Source: Plakobranchus ocellatus (lineage: Eukaryota > Mollusca > Gastropoda > Plakobranchidae). From it: DNA of 35,027 nt. Of this stretch, positions 10,309-21,651 are shown piece by piece. The notes under the pieces are model-generated. The model was not told the origin of the DNA. It did no database searches and saw only the letters and a program-made list of their open reading frames with translations. The DNA lies in NCBI GenBank assembly GCA_019648995.1, contig BLXT01008457.1:757114-792140 (forward strand), written 5' to 3'. Within the stretch, counting starts at the first letter, position 1, and every line of letters starts with the position of its first letter. A program made the translations under genes and the position numbers.

Positions 10309-10440
10309 TTCGTCATAATGTTGTTTGATCTCAGAATAGATTATGTCTAGTCTCAAATCTTTACCACAAATGTCTAGTTTCTCTAGTATGTAAAAGAGCC
10401 CTTCATGCTTTACTTTGTCAAAGGCCTTAGAAAAATCATG
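10309..10440 (-). pseudogene. LINE RT motif A fragment
   Basis: Minus-strand frame with HDFSKAFDKVKHEGL, then LEKLDICGKDLRL, ending at a TAG near 10309. The FD of KAFD is the first metal-binding Asp of the palm. In an intact RTE-like element the VRINGE block should follow within roughly 15 codons, but here it is about 590 bases away, so there is an insertion or a second element between them. Confidence 0.75.
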
Positions 10441-11128
10441 GCGCAAATTAGTAAAGGCTGCCTAAAAAGTATCATTCTTATTGTAGTAAGATACAACCAT
10501 TTTTGATTTTCATCAAAGAAACACCGACTCTGGTTTGCCAATGTGTGAAATCAGTTTCAGTTTATTGTGTGATTTAAAAAACCAAAACAAAAACACATAA
10601 CGATTAAATAAAATATTAAATAAGCAATAATTATTGAATAAAATAGTCGCCTAAGTCCTACAATAACAAAGATGACATAAAAAGGGAGTACTTATAATGT
10701 ATAGTAAAGAATATATCGGCAACAGTTAGGTGAGCAGAATCCATCAGGCCCTCTATGCATGCTCACACACTGTGGCAGATTAAATCAGATGTGAAGTTTT
10801 TGTCATGCTAGTCTCAGAAAGCTAGATGGCCGATTTTCGAAGCAACAACAAACTCCATGAAAGACATAAATTCTTATAATTTTAGGTGATTACATACAGT
10901 GAGCGAAAAGCCCGAGACACATTTTTTTTGTCTTGATTATACACAAAGCTGAAGAAGAATAAATTAATGAAAAAAATGCATATGAGTAGTTTGACTCGTG
11001 ACAGCTTTGCCTAAGATACATATACATGTATATACAATGACTACAAGAAAGCTTTCCACCATACAAAGCTCAGCTACTCCCAGCATTACTCAAAAGTACA
11101 TAATTTGTCTTAACCCTTTACATATTAC

Positions 11129-11160
11129 AAATATATATATATATATATCTATATATGATA
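11129..11160. repeat. AT dinucleotide microsatellite
   Basis: Short interrupted TA repeat of about 20-25 bases. Confidence 0.75.
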
Positions 11161-11404
11161 ATTAATTATAACATATATTAAAATGAGGTTTGCAGAGTTA
11201 CGAAGTGTATTTATAGCTAGTCGTTTAAAAGATACATCAAGAGTTGTTCTGTAATTTATTCCTGCTCATCAATATCAAGTAGAAATGTGAATCGTTCAGA
11301 CTCTGCCCTATGTACACATAAGAAAAAAAAAAAAAAAATGAAAATAGAACTTTTTCAAGTATTAGCAGTCAGATGAAAGAAAAAAATAAAGACCAATAAT
11401 TATA

Positions 11405-11527
11405 GCTTTGTTAGTCCAGAAAGAGCAGTTTGAATAGGCTATTTTGCTTTGCTAGTTCAGAAAGAGCAGTTTGAATAGGCTATTTTGCTTTGCTAGTTCA
11501 GAAAGAGCAGTTCGAATAAGCCATTTT
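11405..11527. repeat. 41-bp tandem repeat, three copies
   Basis: Units at 11405-11445, 11446-11486 and 11487-11527. Units 1 and 2 differ at two positions; unit 3 has three further changes. Each contains CAGAAAGAGCAGTT followed by GAATA. No function is evident. Confidence 0.93.
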
Positions 11528-13061
11528 GCCAAACCAAAGAGCAAAAATATGCTCTACTTAATGGTACATAAGAAAATAATTGGTTGCAATCGTGACACAT
11601 TTTACATCATTCAGATGTCTAAATTTACAACACTGCTGCAAAGCCTTTCCTTAATTATGTAATTGATTCTGCATTTTTCTGTTCATAATTCCTCTAACAC
11701 GTTCATTTATTTTTAAATTGCAAGGAAAAAAAAATAGAATATGAATTAGTAAGGACAACATTTGACACAGTAGGGTAAACTTGAGCAGATAAAATACAAA
11801 TATGACTTCAATTTTTATGGAAAGAAAATGAATTATTTTCATTGTGACGGAAAAAAAAGCTTAAAAAAAAAAAGTTACACACTCTTAATATGTTGCTTTG
11901 CAAAGTTAAGATGTAACTATGACAAGCTGTTTCAAGCTATAGGTCATTCTTTGTAAAAAAAAGAAGAAAAAAAATTACAACCTATTAGCAATCTGAAGCC
12001 CATATACTTCTTCGTAAAGTTGCGCTTTTTAGCATCTCTGGCTGGTTGTCTAAAAGGGCTTGGAACCGACAACAGAAGGTTCCAGAAGAATAAAAAGCAA
12101 GTCCTTGAGAAAAAAAATAAGTTTGAATTCCAATCAGAAAGAGGGAGCGATGGTAGCTAGGTAAGATAATGCTGCAGAAGAGAAAGAATATGGCAAAGCT
12201 TCTTCCAGAGTACCAGTAGTGCATATCTGTGTTACAAATGCTGACTAAATACTTTATAGCAATGAGAAAATAAAAACAACAGTTGTTACACGCATTTACT
12301 TCCTCAGTGGTGTACTTAACACAGAAGTACAAGCACATCAAAACCTTTTTCTAAAAACATTATATATTCAAAGATTGTATAGAACCTTAGAGCGAGGGGA
12401 AGAATCACATGACAAGTCAGTTCTTAGACTAGAAATTTTTTTTCAAAAACAAGTTGTGCTGCGCTACTGGCCATCATTGTGTACAGAGCAATTCCCTGTT
12501 GCAATGTGAAGATTGCGAGTAAGTTAATTAAGATAGTTAGCATCTCTAGTCGAGTTATTCATACATGAGTAACTTCTCTAAAACTTTTTGACACTGTCAT
12601 TCAATTTACATAACAAGAACTTTAACTCCTAAACTGCAACAAGCTACTACACGGCTTGCATTATCTTCCATTTTCACAAGAAAAATAATAAAATTGCTCA
12701 CTCAAACAAGTCTCAACAAACAATGCACGAGACCCCTACTATTAAATGAAAAGACAGACGAGACAGACAGATAGAAAAATTGATGGAGATAATTGACCCT
12801 GTTTTACTGTGGACAGATGTAAATATTAAAAACAAGCTAAAAAAAAGGGAAACAAAGAAAGAAAAAAAACTATCGCAATAAAGTTTAAAATGAGTCACTC
12901 TTATTTCACACACGGTTTAATTCTGGTTTATTGAGGTTGGAAAAATATTGTAGTGAAACCCATTCATAAAATCAGGATGGTGGAAAAAAAGGGAATAATG
13001 TACGAATATGATATACACCTATTTCAATATACGCAGGGGCGAAAAAAGCAGTCAACATTTG

Positions 13062-13079
13062 ATATATAGGCCTATATAT
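13062..13079. repeat. 18-bp perfect palindrome
   Basis: ATATATAGGCCTATATAT, centred at 13070/13071, with further weak pairing outside. Probably chance in AT-rich DNA. Confidence 0.6.
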
Positions 13080-14279
13080 AAATTCAAAGCTAATGCATTA
13101 ATAATATAACGATCGATGTGCTATGAGAAAACAAGGCATATAGACAAATTTTGTTAGTCTCAAGAATCTCAACCCTATAGTGCATGGATTGTCAACCCTT
13201 CATACAGACATTAGCAGTCTAAGACATTGGACTGAGAAACATAGAATCGATTGTAAAAAAAAAGAGAGAGGGTTTAAAAACGAAACAAACCAAAAAAAAA
13301 AAGTTGCATAGATAAACATAAGAAACAAATAGTTCAAATGATGGCACAACTGCTTTCCACAGCAAAAAAAATATCTGCTTTGTGTGATTGAATGTGAATA
13401 AACAGGTGAGTTTCCCTCCCCTCCCTGGATGATAAATTACAAGATGAGGCTGCATTTTATGTCAGATTTACTAGTGTGAAAAGCATCAAGTTTACTTGCC
13501 ACCTCCATTTGCTTAAAAAAAAAAAACAACTGTTTTAAATCTTTTGTTATCACAGAGACCAGAGATAGCGAATGAATAGTGACCTCAATTATTGTTTTGG
13601 AAAACTATCAACATAATTTCATTTAAAACAATAAAGATCCACCTCCATCCTATTAAAACAAAAAACAAAAACTAAAGCCGCCAACGTAAAAAATTTTGCT
13701 CTACTAGTTCTTTCTCATTCAGAAATCTACAAATAATTTCACTAGTGCTGGTAGTGACCACATTAATCAAAAAAGACCACACCCGGCTGTCTTTTATCAT
13801 AATAAATAGCAAGTAGGCAAAAGATTCACACAGGCTGCTCTTCCAATTCCAGAACCAATAAGTTGTACTTTGATACTCTCAAAGACTTCGAAAGTCAACA
13901 TTTCATCAACATGTAATGCCTATTTATAAAGCAATGGTGATTATTATTACTCAGCTGCAGGGCACATACTGTGAATTTTTTTTCTTTCTGAAGGGCAAGA
14001 TTTTGAATTTTCCATCAAGCTTCAGTACTTGTGAATTTTTTTAGTACATTTTACTGAAATCAGTAGGAGTGTGCAGATCTGCTACAGTCTTATTGCACAA
14101 CCAGACAGTTTGCATCAGACCAACAGGATCTCACATGGTACTCACACTGGCAATTACAAGAGGACTGGTGTAAAGCAGTAGGAAAGATGACCACCGAGCC
14201 TCCATAACACTTGCCACTCCGGTTGCAAAATATGTTATGTAAAGGTGATACTGCCTATTCCTCCCAAAGCTTGAGCATT

Positions 14280-14302
14280 TTTTTTTTTTTTTTGGGGGGG
14301 GT
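14280..14302. repeat. Poly-T / poly-G junction
   Basis: About 15 T followed directly by about 8 G, in a stretch that also holds two A runs (14312-14324, 14338-14350). A sequencing-error-prone low-complexity site. Confidence 0.75.
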
Positions 14303-15753
14303 TAGCAAGTTAAAAAAAAAAAAATTCCTGTCTAGTAAAAAAAAAAAAAAGTTGCAAGGTTCACTGATCACAATACAAAAGAAATAAATATAGCAAAATA
14401 AATATATCTTTGATACTAAAAAATTATGCATTCAAAGATTTAAAAAAGAAAAAAAAAAGAATTTCATACTATGGTACAGCATTGATATTTACGCCCACCC
14501 TAGTTATGCAAAAGAGCAACTACTAATGACAACTTGACATCTTGAGCATCCAAAGTTAGTAAGATCACATGATCGTAGCATCTATATAATTATTTTGCCT
14601 CTGAACTCCCTCCGCCTTAAAAAAGAAAGATCAGAAAAGCAGTAAAGGGAAGCTCTAGCAATGCTGTGGAGAGTATGCTTTAGTACAAACATCGGCAATT
14701 AGCAGTGAAATGCAAGATGATTTGTCTAGCCCTCAGGTTGTAGAACTGCATGGTCAACAGTTAACAGCATGACTCCACCTTCATTCTGGATGCACAATGC
14801 TGTGCAGCCTCGTTACCACGTCGGTCACAAAGGCAGGATGGAAGAATAACTGAAGAAAGGCGCATATGATGCCAATGTTGATAAGTTTCTTTTGGTTTTT
14901 TTTACCCACCCTGGCAAGACTAAAGATTTGAGTGCATTTTTTAGTATGAGTATTGAGTATTGTGCTGTGAGCTCTCGTGGACAAAGGCATTAGGTTTTTT
15001 TTGCTAAAAATTCTTTAACATATCTGTCTTAAAACTGATCGGTCCTTAAGAGACAGCTGATGCACAGAACACTTTTGAGAAAAAATTAATAAAAGTTCAG
15101 AACCATCATGGCTTTGTCCAGTTTTCCATCAGTGCAAACCTCACACAAAAGAAACAGTTTAAGGCTGTTTGGACAGGTTAAGATGTACAAACTGTGACAT
15201 CAGCCTCACTCAGACTGGTCAACTGTTTGTTGTAACTACCAACCATCAATTCAAGGATGAAAAAGAGCCCGCTTTCTCTAAAGTGACGTCTAGGTGGGAA
15301 AGGAAAATGATTTTTTCTTTACACTGATGCAGTGAAACAATTGTAGACAACTCAAAATCTGAAGGGCATATCATCTTAAGCTGAATTACATCTTTTTCAA
15401 TGTGCAATATGGCAAGGAGAAAATTCTTGTGCAAAAGGTGGTTGTTTGTATCCAAATCCTGGGAGAAGACAGTTGAAACATATATACATATACAATTTTA
15501 TGCATCATAAACTTTACATATATAATAAAAGTATGACAAGATGCAAAGCTAGGAGCAAGTTGCCACAAAAACAAACATTGAAAATTGGTTTTCGTTATAC
15601 AAAATGGTTGCAATATTAAAGATCAATATTGTGTTCATGTGGTGTGTAATGAATGTGTAGAAGCAGTTTTAAAATTGCAGAAACATATAGACATGACTAT
15701 TTTCCTTTCAAATATGAGTCAATCAATAAAAAAATGAGTGATATGTAGTTGTG

Positions 15754-15781
15754 TTGCAATATATATATATATACATATATA
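15754..15781. repeat. AT-rich dinucleotide tract
   Basis: Interrupted (AT)n of about 25 bases. On the minus strand it contains TGTATATA. Confidence 0.7.
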
Positions 15782-18550
15782 GGAGCAATGTCATATTTTG
15801 TTCAAAACCGTATGTGCATCTCTCTTGATATGGAAACTTGATATACATATAGCCAAAGGGGATGTTGCAAGCAGATAAGTTAAGGCAAGAGACATAAGAA
15901 GACAAACATTATCACACAAACACACAAAATGGAACATCAAAACCTCTACCATCTAAGACAATGAAAAAGCGCTACACATATAGCGTGTACAAAACGTTTT
16001 ATAGTGCTGATATAGTTGCTATCTCGGCATTAACAGCATTTTTACAGGTATCTTTACAATATATCATATCAAATCAGTCAAGATTTTGATGGTACTTGTA
16101 ATAATTTGCCTCTTCCTTCTTTTTCCAACCTGTACTGGCAATGCAGAAAGTCCAATCTGCTTAATTCAAAGTGGTTATAAAAAATCATTTTACTTGAATA
16201 ATAGGGAAATACAAATAACAGAACACATAGGAAGAATATTGAGCAGAAAAAGGTGGAAAAAAAAAAAACCTTTAAGGCTACAAAATGGCTATATCTCATA
16301 GAACAAGGATAAAAGTTCAGTAAGTGGGATTGTAAGAGCAATGGTTCCTGATGATCTACCAAGAATTGGTTAAACATGATCAATGTTCCTGCCAAAAAAA
16401 AAAAAGTTTTGTTCCCAATTTCAATGTAATTAGTATCAAGGTTGCTTCATTCACCATAACACTAAGCCTTGGCTCTTAGTCCTACTAAGTATAGCACTAA
16501 CACAGAAATACTGGCAGGCTACATGTAGATTTCAAGATCAAGTGTGACAGCCAGATATCTGCCTTTACTGTAACATCACTAACACTTGAACTGTGTTAGA
16601 ATTACATCCTACGCATTGGTTCTTGGTCTTACTTTTCAGTGCAATATTTAGACTTACAGAAAGGATAACTTAACAGATCTACATAATTATCACAGTGCTA
16701 ATTCAAAAAACCCGTTTTCACTGCCCTATCAATCTTTTGACAATCAATCCATTCAATCGAAAAACATTAATTAACCTAGACACTAGACAACATGTTATTG
16801 TGCTTCCAATAAAACAAAATGAGCCATGGATTATAGCTTACTTAAAAGAAAATACCTAAAACATTCCACCAAGAGAAACTTTTGGTAAATAAATTTTATC
16901 TTGAAATAAAAGAAATTTCCATTCCAGTAATTTTCAATTTACATGCAATCTACGCTCGCATTTCAGTCCTATTGCTCTCTGAATAAACTTAAGACTAGAG
17001 CTCTACCATTTTTTTTTCATTCTGAAATTGTGTTTCATACATGCAAAAGAATTATCCAACTTCATCCAAGGCCCATAACAATCTTTAATAATACAGTAAT
17101 GAAACTACTGTCGTCCATCTCTAAATGAGCATAAAAATGTGAGTATGTGTATGTTTGTGTGTTTTTTCTAAAAGCAGTGGTATGTTAAGATATTAATACA
17201 AAAAATCTGCAATTGTGAGCGACTACTTCATACATGAAGTGCAAGAACGAAGCAAATATACATATTTTACACAGTACACTTCTTCTGTGTATTCATTATA
17301 CATGTCCGACATCCATTTGTACAGCAACAAAAGTTATCCCAACTCCCCAACATTATGGCAGTGGTTATGAGCATATAACAGGGAACAAAAGAATGTTGCA
17401 AATATTTCTCAAAACTCTCACAGTAAAAAAACAACACAACAGCAGTCAAAGTAATGGGTAAGTAATTTTCATAATTTTGACAGATTTTCTTGTTTTGACT
17501 TATTCTTTTGTGACAGTTTACATTGTTAGAGCACAAAATAGGTTTGGGGAGGAAAACAGTATATAAAAACAAATCCAAATGGATCACAAGTTGCAATTTG
17601 CAATTTTGGAATCTCAGGTACAGTCTGCAACACTATTTTATGATTTTATATTTAACACAATGAGTGGTGAATTTATCTGAGCCCCGATAAACGTCTCGAG
17701 ATCAGTCTGTATAAATGACATGGATGAGTTAACCTGAATCTAGATTCTACCCACTTTGCAATGGTGAAAACTTGGTAGATATATGCTGCGTATATATACA
17801 ACTATAAATGATAGATCTTAAACAAAAATCTTACTGAAAGGCAGCAAATCAACTTATGCCCTTTTCTCAAATGAGTTATTTGTGACCTTTCCAATACATT
17901 TTCAAGAGGGTGAAAACATTAATTGCAATGCCCATTTCTTTTGCAGTATTTGTCTCATCATGAGTTGATCTTAAAAGTGTTAAAGCAAGCATGCACATGT
18001 ATTGCCTAAGTTTTGTTAATCTTTGTAAAAACAGCATTTCAAAAGTTCATTCCTGTCCTTACTCATGCCTATTATAGAGATGCACACATGAAGTCAACTC
18101 AAATCATAGCACATCTGTGGAAAAAATTTCAACCCCCTCATGATACCAATTTTTATTGTAAAGGCCAGCGTCAACCCTACTTTATGTTCCCAGGCATGCA
18201 ATAATGCTACAACCAACAGTATCACACACAAAATTTGATGGGAAGTAGCTGAAAAGCCTCAATTCAAGTCAAGACCAGTCTGAATGAAGTCCACAGTCAC
18301 ACTTTGAACATTCTAAACTACTAAATCAATACAGCCAGAAACTTCTTTCTGAGGGCTCTGTAACCGTGAAAACTGGTTGTTCCTTCCTCAAGATACAAGA
18401 CTTTCAAATTTCCTCTTAATAAGGTGTTTCAAGAAGCCAAAGAAATGAAACTTACAATTTTGTTTTCTTTAATGATAGAGATATGCAACACCTGATTCAT
18501 AGGATCAGTCTCAAGGCATATTGTTGATGTCTCTCGACAGTTTCATCGCA

Positions 18551-18755
18551 TCACTCAGTCTTTCAGCCTCCAGGTGGTAGTAACTCACAAACAACATGGA
18601 AGTTTGCGGGGCATCAGTGAAAAATTTCACCTTCTTTCCAAAGTGTTAAAACTCACTCAGTCTTTCAGCCTCCAGGTGGTAGTAACTCACAAACAACATG
18701 GAAGTTTGCGGGGCATCAGTGAAAAATTTCACCTTCTTTCCAAAGTGTTAAAACT
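18551..18755. repeat. Perfect 102-bp tandem duplication
   Basis: 18551-18652 is repeated base for base at 18653-18754, with one more matching base at 18755. The unit length is a multiple of three, so an open plus-strand frame from 18574 runs through both copies; its protein resembles nothing known. The exact identity indicates a very recent duplication or an assembly artefact. Confidence 0.95.
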
Positions 18756-19872
18756 GACTTTTCTTCAGGGGGAAAAAAAACTTTCACATTGCAATGATAA
18801 TCCTGGTTTTTTACTTTTGATCCATTCTATTCCACGTTCACTTCATAAGACAAGAAACTACTTCCTGCAACTGACAATCCAAATTATTGGATAGACATCA
18901 TACAAGCAGGAAGAGACACCACCAAGTGTAACTGAATATCTGGCAATGCAGAAATACCTGTTGGTTGCTTGCCAGGCTGGATGGAGGAAAACCAGCAACC
19001 ACATGAGCTGTACTGAGCAAATACAGTGTTTTATTTCTTAAAACATAAGAATTGTTTGAGACCTGCCCAAATGAGTCAGAATTTGCATTTGTAATATTTT
19101 GATCCAGTGACGCTGCCTGAAATTTCTTTTTGTGAGGTACAGGGGTTATAATGATTCTGAGCCAAAATGTGGATGTTTGACCTTTTTAAAAAATTAAAAA
19201 AAAAAAAAAAAATTCCTCAAACTAAAACAAAAAAAGGTTAATTTTTTGTCATTTAGACTGTCCCATGACAAACATAAAACAACAGATATCACCAAATACC
19301 CTGGGTGAAAATATGGTCTTTTTTTTTTAAAGGAAAAGAGAAGGAAGAGGGGGAACAAATGAAAACTAAAGATGCTAAACAGACAACTTGCAATCAACAA
19401 AAGATATATAAAAGCCTACAAGAAGAGTTGACAAGCAGCCCAGTTTGATTATCTTGATGAGAATGATACACGTCTTTGCCAGATAATGAATTTACAGCGA
19501 ACTTAAAAGTTTTTTTCTTATCTTCCCATTTCAAAGAAAAAAAAATTCTGCCTCTCATTTTACATTGAAACTGTTCACACACTTTTCTTGTACAGTCCTC
19601 TCCTTTTTTTAAGGGTTAGTTAAAACAATAAAGGGGAGATCAATATTATTTCCATGCAGTTTTGCTTCAGCATTTTTTTGAAAAGTGTATCATACATTTT
19701 CTCCAAAATTTAAACACATGGACACAAGGAGGATTATTCCAATATCACAGGCATGTTACCACATCCGTTGCTTTTACAGTAATATGCATCAGAAAAAAAA
19801 CCACAAACTGCACATTCATTCCCAATGATACCATTTGAAGAAAATGCTCAACTTTGCATGGACACATTTTAG

Positions 19873-19883
<11 letters not shown>

Positions 19884-19913
<30 letters not shown>

Positions 19914-19972
19914 NNNNNNNNNNNNNNNNNNNNNNNNNNNNNNNNNNAAAAAAAAAGAAAGAAAGAAAGAAA
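19884..19972. other. Assembly gap inside a poly-A tract
   Basis: About 30 A, then 34 N (19914-19947), then more A and a short GAAA repeat to about 19972. A CA repeat precedes the A run (19872-19883). The true length here is unknown. Confidence 0.98.
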
Positions 19973-20979
19973 AAAAATTTAATTTTTTTCCATCAATGAT
20001 TTAAATTTCAATATTTTTTAGGTATGCTAAATCTAAAATAAGAAAAATAAGCCAAATTAAGAATTTTTTATCATTTGATAATATAGATAATATCCATAAG
20101 CAAATCAATGCAAGGCGCATCTGCAAAAAACGTGCTCGAGTCTAAAACTTGTCTATTTTGTTCGTGAAAACTGTGATTGCTTTCAATCAAACCCCCACAC
20201 AACCAGGCTGGCTATCTGGCTTTTAAAGCTTTGCTTGCATCATCTGACTTACTTGTTCTGGTCTAGAGACATTGAAGTGAACTTTGATCAGTTTCATTCG
20301 CACATCTTTTTTTTATTAAAAGACAAAATAAATATCGTAGTAATCATACACATATCAATTGCACACAGCGATATATAAATAAGGGGACATTTATGTGCCC
20401 CTCCATTGCATAATAACAAAAAGATCACACCCCAGTCACATATTTGCTTACAGAAACATAATATTTTCAGTTTAGATAGTGTGCACATCTGACTTTAAAA
20501 TGTAAAATAGAGCAAAATACAAAAGTAAACATCAATTCTTACACTTTTTGCATTTACACTTACAGACACATCTTGCAAACCATTCAAAATATAAGGGTAC
20601 AAATTAATAAGTCTGATTAATGCTTATTTTTACTAATATCCAAGATATAGATATAGTACTCACAACCTCAAAAAAGGACAATTAGAGTAGACACAACTCC
20701 CATAGGTAATTTTAACAGCATTTACCGAGACATCTTTCCTACATTAAATATGACTCTACGTGTGTTGATCAACTCCTAGATTTAGACACACATACAGTCA
20801 GATGAGAAATGCTTACATTGTTTCCGTCTTTGAGTTTACAGAGCATGAAGCCACATTCATCGTAGACAAGTGTCTTTTAATTCATTGGTCTGTTTCAAGG
20901 GCAGAGAGGAGCATTTATCATCATTCTCTCACCTCTCTCTTAACATTACTAGTATATTGGTAAGACTCAGGAAACATTC

Positions 20980-20998
20980 TTTAAAAAAAAAAAAAAAA
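20980..20998. repeat. Poly-A tract
   Basis: About 16 A on the plus strand. A nine- to ten-base G run followed by A8 lies at about 21049-21068. Confidence 0.8.
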
Positions 20999-21651
20999 GT
21001 TCTTATGCAGAATATGTAATTATCTATCATATCATTTAGAATCAGATTGGGGGGGGGGGCAAAAAAAAGATGAAAAGAGGATTTAAAGAGAGAAGTGAAT
21101 ATTTATTTGCCAATCAGAATTGCTTGAAACTGGTTTTATTTTGAAAGTTATGTGCTGTGGAACAATACTTTGCTATCAAAGCACAGGTACCACGAAGAAA
21201 ATGAATCCCGCAGAAATTTGCTTGTGCATATTATACAAGCTCATTTAAACATCATTAGAAGATTGCCTTAGCTACACTATAATATCTGTTCACAGCAAGG
21301 CCCTTCTTTTGTTGTGTTACCACATAAATGGAGCAATTGCAGAAGTGACTCGTTTCAAAGAAGGCATCAAGAAGTTAAATGACAAAAAAAAATTTGGGAA
21401 ATGTTCAAATATGGTTATTTGAAGACAAGCATATTCTATTGGTTTCGGTAAAACAAAACCTGAAGGATATACAGCATAAAAAGCCTTTTTCACATAAAAA
21501 CGGACAAATTCCAAAGAATGCTGCTACTGAAAGCTTGAGGAATAGAAAACAAGCTGACACTGATTTAAAATTAATATCGATATATTGCATTGCACCACTT
21601 TAGATTTCCTCTAGCCAAATTTTCAATTAATGCCCTTACTGATGTCCTGTT

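Larger units (their letters stand above)
9065..10440 (-). mobile_element. Decayed non-LTR retrotransposon (LINE) fragment, reverse transcriptase region
   Basis: Reading the minus strand, pieces of a LINE reverse transcriptase and its C-terminal flank appear in order but in several frames. From the 5' side: a motif-A-like block with DFSKAFDKVKHEGL (10440-10309); a block with VRINGE, then GQGC and DLFN followed by SEIILRNLE (about 9720-9598); the YADD position (9550-9539), mutated to YAAY; a block with MVITKKSSNPKC and DGRC (9466-9149); and a final block resembling the conserved C-terminus, with MEAIEMCFIRRMMRILW (about 9137-9075). Family knowledge: this order and wording are typical of RTE-like or related LINEs abundant in molluscs and other invertebrates. 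The copy cannot be active. The endonuclease region and the element's ends were not found. Confidence 0.85.
10445..21651. other. Gene-free stretch downstream of the TBC gene; possible long 3' UTR
   Basis: About 11 kb between the LINE remnant and the stop codon of the minus-strand TBC gene. It contains no convincing coding exon on either strand and no recognisable transposon. Long A runs on the plus strand (U runs in a minus-strand transcript) greatly outnumber T runs. AATAAA occurs on the minus strand many times, for example at 21140-21135 and 10566-10561, so no end can be chosen from sequence. Part of it is presumably the 3' UTR; how much is unknown. Confidence 0.45.

Noticed and set aside
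11985-12341. 118-codon minus-strand frame
   Set aside because: Phe/Cys/Tyr-rich, without homology or splice partners, inside the putative 3' UTR. Best explained as chance.
16078-16395. 105-codon minus-strand frame with a hydrophobic stretch
   Set aside because: The hydrophobic run comes from a poly-A/T-rich tract (TTC/TTT codons). No homology.
18574-18894. 106-codon frame with an internal protein repeat
   Set aside because: The repeat is only the 102-bp DNA duplication read in one frame. No sign of a real protein.
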